A stretch of 34,374 nt of DNA from a virus. Position numbers and translations under genes: made by a program. The stretch's first letter is position 1. Every line of letters starts with the position of its first letter. The DNA lies in the IMG/VR virus record IMGVR_UViG_3300032271_001830, positions 1-34,374 of that record, one strand, 5' to 3'. Positions 7,196 to 15,804 of this stretch are shown here, piece by piece. The notes below the pieces were generated by a model. The model saw only the letters and a program-made list of their open reading frames with translations, ran no database searches and was not told where the DNA came from.

Positions 7196-7224
7196 ATTTT
7201 AGATATAACGATATCAAACCGCAA
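7196..7224 (-). promoter_or_regulatory. Minus-strand promoter for the 157-aa gene
   Basis: Read on the minus strand: TTGCGG (7224-7219), exactly 17 bp, then TAAAAT (7201-7196). The spacer contains operator site 3, so a protein bound there would block RNA polymerase. Confidence 0.6.
7201..7216. promoter_or_regulatory. Operator-like palindrome, site 3
   Basis: AGATATAACGATATCA carries an intact ATATCA half-site and a one-mismatch left half-site (AGATAT) with the standard 4-base gap. It lies in the divergent spacer between the 157-aa gene (start 7177, minus) and scaffold (start 7251, plus), and mostly inside the minus-strand promoter spacer. Confidence 0.6.
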
Positions 7225-7250
7225 TCCAGCGTTAAGGTAAATAAAAAATC

Positions 7251-7904
7251 ATGACAACTAATCCCCAAGAAAATCCTTCTCAAGTTCAAGAAGCTGCAAA
7301 AGTAAGTGACAAAGAGCTTAATTTTAGAAAGCAAGAAGCTATGTATCAAAAAATGTTAGAAGAAAGAGATCGTAGGCTTGCAGAAATTGAAGAACGCTTG
7401 AATGCAAGAAAAAATGCAGATGATGATGACGAAGACGATGATACATTTATTGATCGCAAGAAATTAGAAAAGAAATTGTCTAAATTTGGCGAACAAACTC
7501 AAAAACAAACGCAAAGCGAAATACAAAAAGCTGTGCAATTGGCTTTAGCTGATGAAAGAAGACAAAATTGGCTAAAAAGTAATCCAGATTTTAGAGAAGT
7601 TATGCAACATGCTGAAAAGTTTGCTGAAAAAGATCCAGAGCTTGCTGAAACAATTTTAGAAATGCCTGATGGATTTGAAAGACAAAAGCTTGTTTATAAA
7701 ACTATTAAAGCTATGGGTCTTCATAAACCTGAAGAAAAGCAATCTACTATTCAAGATAAGGTCAATCAAAACAAAAGAAGCCCTTATTACCAGCCTTCTG
7801 GTGTCGGCTCTGCTCCTTATGCAGGTGCTGGGGACTTTAGCCAATCTGGTCAGAAAAATGCTTACGAAAAGCTTCAAGAATTAAAAAGAAATCTAAGAAT
7901 TTAA
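7251..7904 (+). CDS. Capsid scaffolding protein (putative)
   Basis: This 217-aa protein is highly charged and mostly helical. It has a coiled-coil-like stretch (about 20-55), an acidic run of Asp/Glu at 57-64, a Gln/Lys-rich helix, and a flexible Gly/Ser/Pro region before a basic C-terminal helix (EKLQELKRNLRI). Position between portal and major capsid protein, the length, and a basic helical tail are typical of scaffolding proteins that template procapsid assembly. The family could not be verified. Confidence 0.7.
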   Translation: MTTNPQENPSQVQEAAKVSDKELNFRKQEAMYQKMLEERDRRLAEIEERLNARKNADDDDEDDDTFIDRKKLEKKLSKFGEQTQKQTQSEIQKAVQLALADERRQNWLKSNPDFREVMQHAEKFAEKDPELAETILEMPDGFERQKLVYKTIKAMGLHKPEEKQSTIQDKVNQNKRSPYYQPSGVGSAPYAGAGDFSQSGQKNAYEKLQELKRNLRI

Positions 7905-7918
7905 TTAGTTTAATTATT

Positions 7919-7950
7919 CAGTCGGTAACAAATTGTAACCGGCTGTCTTG
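7919..7950 (+). terminator. Rho-independent terminator after scaffold
   Basis: CAGTCGGT (7919-7926) pairs with ACCGGCTG (7938-7945) with one G-T pair and an inner ACA/TGT pairing, followed by TCTTGTT. It would separate the early-assembly transcript from the capsid transcript. Confidence 0.6.
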
Positions 7951-8116
7951 TTATAAAATAATTTCATTGTTAAAGTAAAAAATACGTGGCTATCACGTAA
8001 ACTAGTATGCGTAAGAAAGAATTCGCAGCTTTCAATCAGATATGTAAGGGAACGGATGTATTACGTTTTCGTCCACGGACCTTTATATCAATATAAACTA
8101 GAAACAAAAGGTTTCT
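7951..8116 (+). promoter_or_regulatory. Long structured leader of the capsid gene
   Basis: About 165 bp without a gene lie before the major capsid gene. They contain the stem TACGTG/CACGTA (7983-7988 with 7994-7999) and alternative stems TGCG/CGCA (8008-8011 with 8024-8027) and GAAAG/CTTTC (8015-8019 with 8029-8033), then AAAAGG five bases before ATG 8117. A capsid promoter probably lies near the AT-rich start of the stretch but is not clear. Strong stems in leaders often stabilise highly expressed mRNAs; that role is inference. Confidence 0.4.
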
Positions 8117-9076
8117 ATGTCTATTACAACAACAGGTAATTTAGGCCCAATGATTCTACAGAGCTTAGCGCCTGCTATGCTTTATGTGCCTACACCTACT
8201 ATGAACTATATTACTGTCTGCGACAAAGTTAGCATGCCAGTAAACGGTGGAACTACTTGCCGCTTTATGCGTCCAAGAGCTCTACAGCCGCCTACAATTC
8301 AACTTGGTAATGCAGGTATCGATCCTCCTGCTCAAGTTCCACAACGTGATATCATCGATGCTCAAATGGCATTTTTTGGTACAGGTTGCATCATCAATGA
8401 ACAAGTTATTCTACAAGACCAAGAGGGTGTACTCGCTTGGGTTTCAGAAAGACTTGCAGTTGCTATGAGACAAGCTGAAGACCTAATCCTACGTGATTAT
8501 GTTGTTTCTGCTGCTTCTCAAATCAACGCCGGTGGTGGTTATAATGGTGATAACCCAACTAACTTAGGAGTTTCTGACTTCTCGTTAGTGGCGACAACTC
8601 TTGATACAAACAACGCTTATAAATTTATGAGTGGTGTTGAAGGTATGGATAGATTTGGTACAGGTCCTGTACGTTCAGCTTATTTCATGTTGAGCTCTAC
8701 AGAACTACAAACAGATTTTGATTCATTAACTGGTGCTGGTTTCCTTAGCCAATGGAACTACCCAACTAATGCTTCAGCTCTTCCTTCGGAGTATGGTTCC
8801 GTATTTAACATACGTATCCTAACTTCTAGTGAAGCTCCTGTTTCTAGATCTTCTTCTGCTAATAGCCGTGATGTTTATTACAACACAGTTGTTGGAAAAC
8901 AAGCGGTCACGCACATTAATCAAGATGGATATTCCATGAACTTGATCTATCGTGATCCTTACTATTCTGGAATGCTCGCACAAAATGCGACACTCGCGGT
9001 CAAATTTGCTCAAGCTCAGGCGATCACTCAGGATACAGCTATTAGAAATCTACTCTGCACTCGTGCAGGACAATAG
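8117..9076 (+). CDS. Major capsid protein, N4-gp56-like
   Basis: This 319-aa protein forms the capsid shell. The N-terminal region, the segment with PRDI(I)DAQMAFFG and INEQVILQDQEGV, and the conserved alternation up to QDTAIRNLLCTR are typical of the N4-gp56 family, an HK97-fold capsid group. It is the first gene after a terminator and structured leader and is followed after 11 bp by a capsid-associated protein, so the two share one mRNA that ends at 10214-10246. Confidence 0.85.
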   Translation: MSITTTGNLGPMILQSLAPAMLYVPTPTMNYITVCDKVSMPVNGGTTCRFMRPRALQPPTIQLGNAGIDPPAQVPQRDIIDAQMAFFGTGCIINEQVILQDQEGVLAWVSERLAVAMRQAEDLILRDYVVSAASQINAGGGYNGDNPTNLGVSDFSLVATTLDTNNAYKFMSGVEGMDRFGTGPVRSAYFMLSSTELQTDFDSLTGAGFLSQWNYPTNASALPSEYGSVFNIRILTSSEAPVSRSSSANSRDVYYNTVVGKQAVTHINQDGYSMNLIYRDPYYSGMLAQNATLAVKFAQAQAITQDTAIRNLLCTRAGQ

Positions 9077-9087
9077 GAGATATAAAT

Positions 9088-10197
9088 ATGGCTGAATATT
9101 CAAGAATAGCAAAAGGTTCTTTTACATCTACAGGCGGTGCTCAGGCAGTTATTCTTCCTTTTGTACCTGATTATGTAGAGATTTTTAACTACTCAGTTGC
9201 CCTAGCAGCTCCTACAGCTAATGGTGTAGTATCTGCTGTATGGGATTCAGGTATGGGTCAAGGCTATGCTGTAGAGCAAGCTTATAACGCAACTCCTGTT
9301 TTAGTTGCTGATGCTGTAACAACTGCTGGTATTAGTACCTTCCAAGGTGCTTTAGCCCTTCAGTTTGGACCACAAAAACAAGTTATCGGCGCTACTGCTG
9401 CTAACCCTATTGTGTTCAACGTAACAGCTCACGGTTATAAAGTGGGTGATACTGTTCTTTTCGAAGGACTTTATCAAACATCCACAACTGGTATGCCACA
9501 AATTTGCGGTATGCCTTTTAGAGTTAGTGCAGTTGGTAGTGCTGATAACTTTTCAGTTGTATACCCAGGTGCAGGTTCTAACTTTACAGCTCTTTCAGGT
9601 TCTCCTGCTGGCGCTTATGTAAAGAAAATCCTATACCCTGCGTTGTATAGCCCAGGCGTTAACTTCATTGAAGCAATTAGCCTTGGTACAACAACAACTG
9701 TAACTACAACAGCTGCTAACAACTTTGTAGTCGGACAACAAATTGCGTTCCAAGTTCCGTTATCTTATGGAACTACACAGCTCAATTACTTACCAAATTC
9801 AGTGATCCCAGGATCTCCTGTTTATGGTTATGTAACTTCTGTGACAAGTGCAACTCAATTTGTATGTAGCATTAACTCCACAGGATTTACAGCTTTCAAT
9901 ACTAACCAAACTGTAGCTAGTGTTCCTGGCTTACAATTTGCTCAAGTATGGGCAGTGGGTGATGTAAATAGTGGTGGAACAGCATACAGCGGTGGGGCTT
10001 TATATCCTTCACCTGTTGTTTCTGGTGTTTCAACAATTAATGGTCCTGCAATTTACGGTGCATTCGTCAATAATACAAACCAAGGTTTTATTGTTGGTGC
10101 TGGTGCTGGTGCTAATTTAACGTCATCTGTCCTTGTAGGAGCTAACGGTAATATAATTTACTGGAGAGCCTACCTTGCAGATTACGCTGCTAGCTAA
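9088..10197 (+). CDS. Capsid-associated structural protein (369 aa)
   Basis: This protein is rich in Ser, Thr, Gly and Ala with no charged clusters, as expected for a beta-rich virion protein. Residues about 97-170 resemble the phage module with the pattern 'xxHGYKVGDTVxF...G', often annotated FCCH-like. Residues about 183-330 form a second module (GTTTTVTTTAANNFVVGQQI ... QVWAVGDVN ... GAFVNN) that recurs alone in the next gene. The ribosome-binding site GGAG lies just before ATG 9088, and the gene shares the capsid transcript, so a decoration or capsid-surface role is likely. Confidence 0.7.
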   Translation: MAEYSRIAKGSFTSTGGAQAVILPFVPDYVEIFNYSVALAAPTANGVVSAVWDSGMGQGYAVEQAYNATPVLVADAVTTAGISTFQGALALQFGPQKQVIGATAANPIVFNVTAHGYKVGDTVLFEGLYQTSTTGMPQICGMPFRVSAVGSADNFSVVYPGAGSNFTALSGSPAGAYVKKILYPALYSPGVNFIEAISLGTTTTVTTTAANNFVVGQQIAFQVPLSYGTTQLNYLPNSVIPGSPVYGYVTSVTSATQFVCSINSTGFTAFNTNQTVASVPGLQFAQVWAVGDVNSGGTAYSGGALYPSPVVSGVSTINGPAIYGAFVNNTNQGFIVGAGAGANLTSSVLVGANGNIIYWRAYLADYAAS

Positions 10198-10213
10198 TTG
10201 ATTTGTCAATTTT

Positions 10214-10246
10214 ACCCCTCCGTTAAAAGAGGGGTTTCTTGTTTTT
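10214..10246 (+). terminator. Strong rho-independent terminator
   Basis: ACCCCTC (10214-10220), loop of 8, GAGGGGT (10229-10235), then TTTCTTGTTTTT. A textbook terminator ends the capsid transcript. Confidence 0.9.
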
Positions 10247-10287
10247 AAATGATCAAATGTTTTTACTATAAATAAAAAGGTTTAATC

Positions 10288-10719
10288 ATGGCGTTTCCCG
10301 GTCCAACACCTCCGTTTAACAACCCGCCAATACAACCTTATTTCTTTAAGCCAAGCCAATTCATTATTAGTAATATAGTACTAGGACAAACAACAACAGT
10401 GACGACAGTATTGCCTAATAATTATGTTGTTGGTCAGCAAATTAGATTATTAATACCATCAGGTTATGGCTGTACTCAGCTAGACGAAGTAAAAGGATTT
10501 ATTAGTTCAATTCTTTCTACAACTGACTTTGTAACAACAATTGATTCTTCGCAAAATGTAAATGCTTTCATTTCAAGCCCACCTAATGTAATAAATTATC
10601 CACAAGTAATAGCTATTGGTGATATTAACTTTGGAATTAGCAATCCAAATGGTACAGTGCTAAGTACAGTAACAATACCTGGTGCATTTGTTAACACTTC
10701 ACCCGTAAGGAATCCATGA
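10288..10719 (+). CDS. Structural protein, stand-alone copy of a capsid-associated domain (143 aa)
   Basis: Residues 20-137 align by eye with residues 183-330 of the preceding protein: LGQTTTVTTVLPNNYVVGQQI, then the FISSILSTTDFVTTI and PQVIAIGDIN segments, then PGAFVN. It therefore looks like a duplicated domain with a new proline-rich N-terminus. It lies beyond the terminator, so it is expressed separately from the capsid mRNA and may be made at a different level. The end overlaps the next gene by ATGA. A virion role is inferred from homology to its neighbour. Confidence 0.65.
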   Translation: MAFPGPTPPFNNPPIQPYFFKPSQFIISNIVLGQTTTVTTVLPNNYVVGQQIRLLIPSGYGCTQLDEVKGFISSILSTTDFVTTIDSSQNVNAFISSPPNVINYPQVIAIGDINFGISNPNGTVLSTVTIPGAFVNTSPVRNP

Positions 10720-11291
10720 GAGAAAAACCACAACTATCAACGCTTGGCAATAAAGAATTAGATAAAGCGGAAGCGCAATTTCAAAAATTTGATGAACAAG
10801 TAAAAGAAATGACGCATGATCGTATGCGAGCAGGAACTGCAGAAGAGAGAGAGCAACAAACTAAAATGAGCACAAGAGAAGCTCAAAGTTATGACGCTCA
10901 AGTTTTAACTCCAGCACGTTCCATTGATGATAGGCAGAAATTTAACGAAAAATTTCAGGCAGATTATGATTACAAAATGGAGCTTGTCAAATTTATTGCT
11001 GAAAACAATGAAATTATTGGGGAGACAATTGAACTCTGGACTCATCCTTTTGGGGGAAAGCCTGCAGAATTTTGGAAAGTACCTTGCAATAAACCAGTCT
11101 ACGGACCAAGACATTTAGCTACGCAAATTGCTGCGTCAAGATATTCTCGTTTAATTATGCAAGATACTGTAAGAAATTCAGATGGTATGGGTCAATATTT
11201 TGGAACCATGGCTGTTGATACAGTTAAACAAAGACTAAATGCTCATCCTGTAAGCGACAGAAAAACTACGTTTATGTCGAGCGCATTTTAA
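10716..11291 (+). CDS. Hypothetical virion or assembly protein (191 aa)
   Basis: It begins with an ATGA overlap on the previous gene. The N-terminal half is highly charged and helical; the C-terminal half has conserved-looking aromatic segments (IELWTHPFGGKPAEFWKVP). I do not recognise the family, but its location between capsid and connector genes suggests a head-completion or virion protein. Confidence 0.6.
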   Translation: MREKPQLSTLGNKELDKAEAQFQKFDEQVKEMTHDRMRAGTAEEREQQTKMSTREAQSYDAQVLTPARSIDDRQKFNEKFQADYDYKMELVKFIAENNEIIGETIELWTHPFGGKPAEFWKVPCNKPVYGPRHLATQIAASRYSRLIMQDTVRNSDGMGQYFGTMAVDTVKQRLNAHPVSDRKTTFMSSAF

Positions 11292-11347
11292 GTTTTTTAA
11301 ATTAATCTTGCTATATAGTTGAGAAAAAAAGTTAAAAGAGGTGTGGT

Positions 11348-12565
11348 TTGAACTTACTCAGTGATGTAATAACTTATATCCGAAGGATTATAAAAACCCC
11401 CTCTGATGCTGAAATAACCGATAATCTTCTAATCGATTATATAAATCGTTTTTGGCTTATGGATGTTGATGCAAGAGTGCAACTTTTTGATCTAAAGACA
11501 ACGTATCAATTTCAAACACAACCAGGTGTTGATCAATACAATATGCCTTTGTATTCGATTCAAACTCAGCCTGGTAATCAGCAAATAAGTTATTATCCAG
11601 TTTATCAAGGTTTTTTTGGGCCATCTTATGTAAATGGCATAAGTGTCCCTTTTTATACTCAAAGAAATATTTTTTTTAATACCTGGCCAAATTATGTACA
11701 GAATCTAACAGCATCAACTGTAGGAGACGGGGTTTCAAGTAACTATACTTTACAATTGCCGTTTCTAAATAATCCTGCTGTTTTAAATAATCCCCAATTT
11801 GCGTTGCGTGGACATGTAGATATTACTGGAGTAATCGCAAATGCTAATGCTGTAGCAGCTCCAAGCGTTGAAGATCCTCTGGTAACATCTACTTTTTTAA
11901 CAACAATACCAACAACTAGCGTGTTACCGGCTGTATATATAACAACCATTGATTCTACAGGTGCAAATGTTGTTGTAACAGATTCAGGTCAATTTTATAC
12001 CTCTAATATTAATCTTGGTCTTTTAATGAGACCCGGTCCTGCTCCTTTTGGAAATATCGGTTTAAGTGGTGGATATTCAACAACTTTAAACGTGGTGGAT
12101 TATGCAACCGGAATTGTTAATGTTACGTTTACGGACGCCTCAGGAAACCCAATCATTATACCCGCTGGCCAGAATATTAATGCGCAGTGCTACTATTATC
12201 AGCTTGGACTTCCACGTGGAGTTTTATTCTACAATAACACTATAACTTTACGTAGTCCTCCAGACCGTCAATATTTAGTGCAACTCGATGCTTATCTTTC
12301 TCCTGCGGCATTCCTTTCAACAGGGGCAGCATTACCATTTGGTTATATGGCTGAATATATTGCTCGCGGGGCTGCAAGAAAAGTGCTTTCTGATACTGGT
12401 GATGTGGAACAATTTATGTTCTATGAGCCATTGTTCAAAGAACAAGAAAACCTTGTATGGAAACGAAGCCAACGAATATTTACATCTACTAGAACGCAGA
12501 CTTTATATTCACAAGGATTAACTTACGGTAATACTGGGTCAAGCATGGGACAAGGGGGAACTTAA
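11348..12565 (+). CDS. Head-tail adaptor or connector-like protein (405 aa, TTG start)
   Basis: The N-terminus (NLLSDVITYIRRIIKTPSDA...ITDNLLIDYINRFW) resembles small adaptor proteins that attach to the portal. It continues with a beta-rich region, and the C-terminus is helical (EYIARGAARKVLSDTGDVEQF). The start is TTG 11348, supported by AGAGGTG at 11337-11343 four bases upstream and no ATG nearby. By position after capsid genes and before the tail, I infer a role like P22 gp4 or gp10. Confidence in the family is moderate. Confidence 0.55.
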   Translation: MNLLSDVITYIRRIIKTPSDAEITDNLLIDYINRFWLMDVDARVQLFDLKTTYQFQTQPGVDQYNMPLYSIQTQPGNQQISYYPVYQGFFGPSYVNGISVPFYTQRNIFFNTWPNYVQNLTASTVGDGVSSNYTLQLPFLNNPAVLNNPQFALRGHVDITGVIANANAVAAPSVEDPLVTSTFLTTIPTTSVLPAVYITTIDSTGANVVVTDSGQFYTSNINLGLLMRPGPAPFGNIGLSGGYSTTLNVVDYATGIVNVTFTDASGNPIIIPAGQNINAQCYYYQLGLPRGVLFYNNTITLRSPPDRQYLVQLDAYLSPAAFLSTGAALPFGYMAEYIARGAARKVLSDTGDVEQFMFYEPLFKEQENLVWKRSQRIFTSTRTQTLYSQGLTYGNTGSSMGQGGT

Positions 12566-12568
12566 AAC

Positions 12569-13120
12569 ATGTCTACTTTTACATATAACAACAACATTCC
12601 AGCAACCAATAACGATCCTGCAGATGATCAGCCTCAAATGCTACAAAACTATCAGTCAATTAACAGTCTAGTAGCTGTAGATCATGTAGGATTTAATATT
12701 GCAGGTGGTGGTTACCATAAACAAGTAACTATCCCTACACCTCTTGTATCTGATCCAACTCTTGCTGGTGCTGTTGGTGAATTTTATACAAAAGCTGTCT
12801 CTGGTGTAACTCAAGCTTTTTTTGCTAATGCGACCACTGTTTCTCAATTAACAGGATTGTTAGCAAGTTTTACAAATCCAGGTTATGCAAATTTGCCTGG
12901 TGGTCTTCAAGTGCGTTTTGGCACTCAAGGATCAATAGGTAGCGGTGGTTTTTCTGACGTTAACTTTAATGCTGCTTTTACAAATAACTGCTTAGCAGTT
13001 GTAGCATCATGCTCTGGTGGTACAGCAGCTATCGGTGTTGCGCTTGTAAACGCTGCTAAGTTCCAAGCAAAATCCAGTAGCGGTACAGTTGCCATTCAAT
13101 ACATAGCTGTAGGGTATTAA
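12569..13120 (+). CDS. Tail/virion protein with fibre-type C-terminus (183 aa)
   Basis: The N-terminus (TFTYNNNIPATNNDPADDQPQM ... LVAVDHVGFN) is a recurrent phage virion motif from memory. The C-terminal third (GFSDVNFNAAFTNNCLAVVAS ... IQYIAVGY) has the shape of the small beta-sandwich that ends many tail fibres (gp53-like). It may therefore be a short spike or fibre. Its TAATG overlap with the large next gene couples the two. Confidence 0.6.
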   Translation: MSTFTYNNNIPATNNDPADDQPQMLQNYQSINSLVAVDHVGFNIAGGGYHKQVTIPTPLVSDPTLAGAVGEFYTKAVSGVTQAFFANATTVSQLTGLLASFTNPGYANLPGGLQVRFGTQGSIGSGGFSDVNFNAAFTNNCLAVVASCSGGTAAIGVALVNAAKFQAKSSSGTVAIQYIAVGY

Positions 13121-15795
13121 TGCCTGATCAAATATACATTGGTAATTTTTCCAAGGGTTTAACCTTAAATAGACTACCTTTTAATATTGATAACGATGCA
13201 TTCCCAACCCTAAGTAACGCTTATTCTTGGAGAGGAAGAGTCAAAAGAAAAAGAGGCACTGCTACATTGGGCCGTCTCAATCTTCAAGTTGAATCTGTAA
13301 TTACCTCAACACCTCCTCTTGATTGGCAAATAGGTACTTTAACAACTTTAAGTGGAGCTGGTGCTGGAAGTGTTAATTTACTGACAGCTACTTCTGCTAC
13401 AACTGGGGCAAATATAGTACCTGGAAGTATAACACTATCTGATGGAACAAATACTTATACTGAACCTGCAACACCCAACGGTACTTTAGTAGGGGCGCCA
13501 GCAGGATCTGGTACTATTAATTATGCAACAGGTGCAGTAACAATTTCAGGTGGTGCTGCTGCTGGTAATCTTATAGGAACTTATAGTTATTTCCCTTCCT
13601 TTCCAGTAATGGGTCTTGAAGAATACATAGCTGCAAGTTTTACTTTTCCTCTTTTAATTGCATTTGATACCGAAAAAGCTTATCAGTACAGCGATGCAAA
13701 TATGAGTTTTTATAATATAAGTTTTTATAAAAATACTAATAATCCCGTTACCTGGACTGGACAAGACTATCAACAATTTTGGTCTACAAATTATCAAAAT
13801 GTTTTTTGGGCAACTAATAACACGCCTGGATTTCAGTTTGAAACTAACCTAACTTTTACTGTTGGATCTCCAACAATTGTAGCGACAGCCTCAGTTCATG
13901 GTTTAATTACTGGCGATTATGTTTGGTTTAATGAAGTTACAGGAGCTGATGCTAATATAATTAATGGCAATACTTATAGCGTTACAGTTACTGGACCGAC
14001 AACTTTTACTATTACTTTAAATAGTACAGCCAAAACTTTAAATAATAGCGGTATTTTCCAAACTTTGACAACAACATCTCCAAATTCAACTGGTGATGGA
14101 ATTAAATGGTATGATGGAGATCCTACATCTGGAACAGGTCTTCCTACTTCTACAGGACTTGGATGGGTAAATTTTGCCCCTCCATTAACAGCAACAACAA
14201 CATCTATAAATAATGAAGCGACAGGCTTGTATTATTTAGTAGGGGCGCTGATGGTTGTTCCGTTTAAAGATAGAATATTATTTTTCTCACCTTGGATACA
14301 AACAAGCTCAGGATCTCCTATACAACTTCAAGACACAGTTATTTTTAGTTGGAATGGTACTCCTTTTTATAATTCGCTTGTTCCTGCAAACCAAACTTAC
14401 GATGTGTCAGCCTATTATACTGATGAAACTGGTAAAGGCGGATGGATATCTGCAGGAATAGCCCAAGCTATAGTTACATTAAATAATAACGAAGATGTGC
14501 TTCTTGTCGGATTTACAGGTAAACAAACACGTTTTATTTACACTGGTAACGACATTTCCCCTTTCCTTTTCTTTGCCATTAACTCAGAGCTTGGATCAAG
14601 CGCTACCTTTTCAGGAGTTACATTAGATAATGGCGGATTGACGATTGGTACCTATGGCATAGCTATGACTGATCAGCAAAGTTCAACACGTATTGATTTG
14701 CAAATCCCAGATACTATTTTCCAAGTTCAAGCAGCTAATAATGGTGTTAAAAGAGTTAGTGCTCAAAGGGACTTTTTTAGAGAATGGATTTATTTTTCTT
14801 ACCCTGTAACAACACAAAGTTATGTCGACGGAACGGTTTGTAAATTCCCGCTTGTTACTTTGTTATTTAATTATCGTGACAATACTTGGGCAATCTTGAG
14901 TGAAAATTTTACATGTCATGGAACTTACAGAAGACAAAATAAAAACACTTGGACTTCAATTGGAAGGCTATTTGGTTCATGGGCACAATGGCGCGAGCCT
15001 TGGAATTCCGGCGTTTTAGTATCTCAATTCCCTAATGTTGTTGGTGGAACTCCTCAAGGATACGTTTTAAAGAAGGCCATAGGTACAGGAGAAGCTCCTT
15101 CAGGTAGTATTACAGCAATCGCAGCTACAGCTGGTAATATTACTTTAATAACTTCTTACAACCACTGTGTAAAACAAGGTGATTATTTGTATGTAACAGG
15201 TGCAGTTGGCTTAACTGGATTAAATGACCAAATTGGAAGAGTAGCTCAAATACCAGATGCGAATTCATTTGTTATAGATATAGATTCAACAAGTTGGTCA
15301 GGTACATATTTAGGTAATGGAGTTTTTTCAAGACTTTCCCAACCATTAATACAAACAAAGCAGTTTCCTTTTTATTGGGATAAAGGAAGAAAAACACGTC
15401 TTGGAACGCAGAAATATCTAATGGACACTACAGATAATGGCCAAGTCACAGTAAATATTTATACAAGCCAAAATCCTGATGATGCTTGGAACCAAGGTCC
15501 AATAGTTCCTGATCCAAATGCCGTAAATGCTTCTTTAATTTATAGCCAAATTTTATACACATGCCCTGAAAGCTCTAATATTGGTTTAACTCCTGCCAAT
15601 ACTAATTTGCAAATGCCAACAGCTAATAGTCAATTTCAAATATGGCATAGGATGAATACATCCTTAATCGGAGACAGTGTTCAAATTGGTATTACTTTAT
15701 CAGATGAACAGATGAGAAATTTGACTTATGCAACATCAGAAGTAACTCTGCAAGGCATTGTGCTTGATGTTTACCCTTCACAACAACTTGCATAG
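13120..15795 (+). CDS. Large tail protein, nozzle- or hub-like (891 aa)
   Basis: The protein opens with a conserved-looking segment (GNFSKGLTLNRLPFNIDNDAF, then WRGRVKRKRGTA). It contains repeated beta-rich modules: an FCCH-like one at about 245-320 (ATASVHGLITGDYVWF...) and a second similar one near 690-735 (TSYNHCVKQGDYLYVTG). Length, beta content and position after the adaptor match the tail tube/nozzle protein of podoviruses (P22 gp10-like in role). The assignment to a specific protein is inference. Start codon overlaps the previous stop (TAATG). Confidence 0.6.
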   Translation: MPDQIYIGNFSKGLTLNRLPFNIDNDAFPTLSNAYSWRGRVKRKRGTATLGRLNLQVESVITSTPPLDWQIGTLTTLSGAGAGSVNLLTATSATTGANIVPGSITLSDGTNTYTEPATPNGTLVGAPAGSGTINYATGAVTISGGAAAGNLIGTYSYFPSFPVMGLEEYIAASFTFPLLIAFDTEKAYQYSDANMSFYNISFYKNTNNPVTWTGQDYQQFWSTNYQNVFWATNNTPGFQFETNLTFTVGSPTIVATASVHGLITGDYVWFNEVTGADANIINGNTYSVTVTGPTTFTITLNSTAKTLNNSGIFQTLTTTSPNSTGDGIKWYDGDPTSGTGLPTSTGLGWVNFAPPLTATTTSINNEATGLYYLVGALMVVPFKDRILFFSPWIQTSSGSPIQLQDTVIFSWNGTPFYNSLVPANQTYDVSAYYTDETGKGGWISAGIAQAIVTLNNNEDVLLVGFTGKQTRFIYTGNDISPFLFFAINSELGSSATFSGVTLDNGGLTIGTYGIAMTDQQSSTRIDLQIPDTIFQVQAANNGVKRVSAQRDFFREWIYFSYPVTTQSYVDGTVCKFPLVTLLFNYRDNTWAILSENFTCHGTYRRQNKNTWTSIGRLFGSWAQWREPWNSGVLVSQFPNVVGGTPQGYVLKKAIGTGEAPSGSITAIAATAGNITLITSYNHCVKQGDYLYVTGAVGLTGLNDQIGRVAQIPDANSFVIDIDSTSWSGTYLGNGVFSRLSQPLIQTKQFPFYWDKGRKTRLGTQKYLMDTTDNGQVTVNIYTSQNPDDAWNQGPIVPDPNAVNASLIYSQILYTCPESSNIGLTPANTNLQMPTANSQFQIWHRMNTSLIGDSVQIGITLSDEQMRNLTYATSEVTLQGIVLDVYPSQQLA

Positions 15796-15804
15796 TCTAA
15801 TTAA

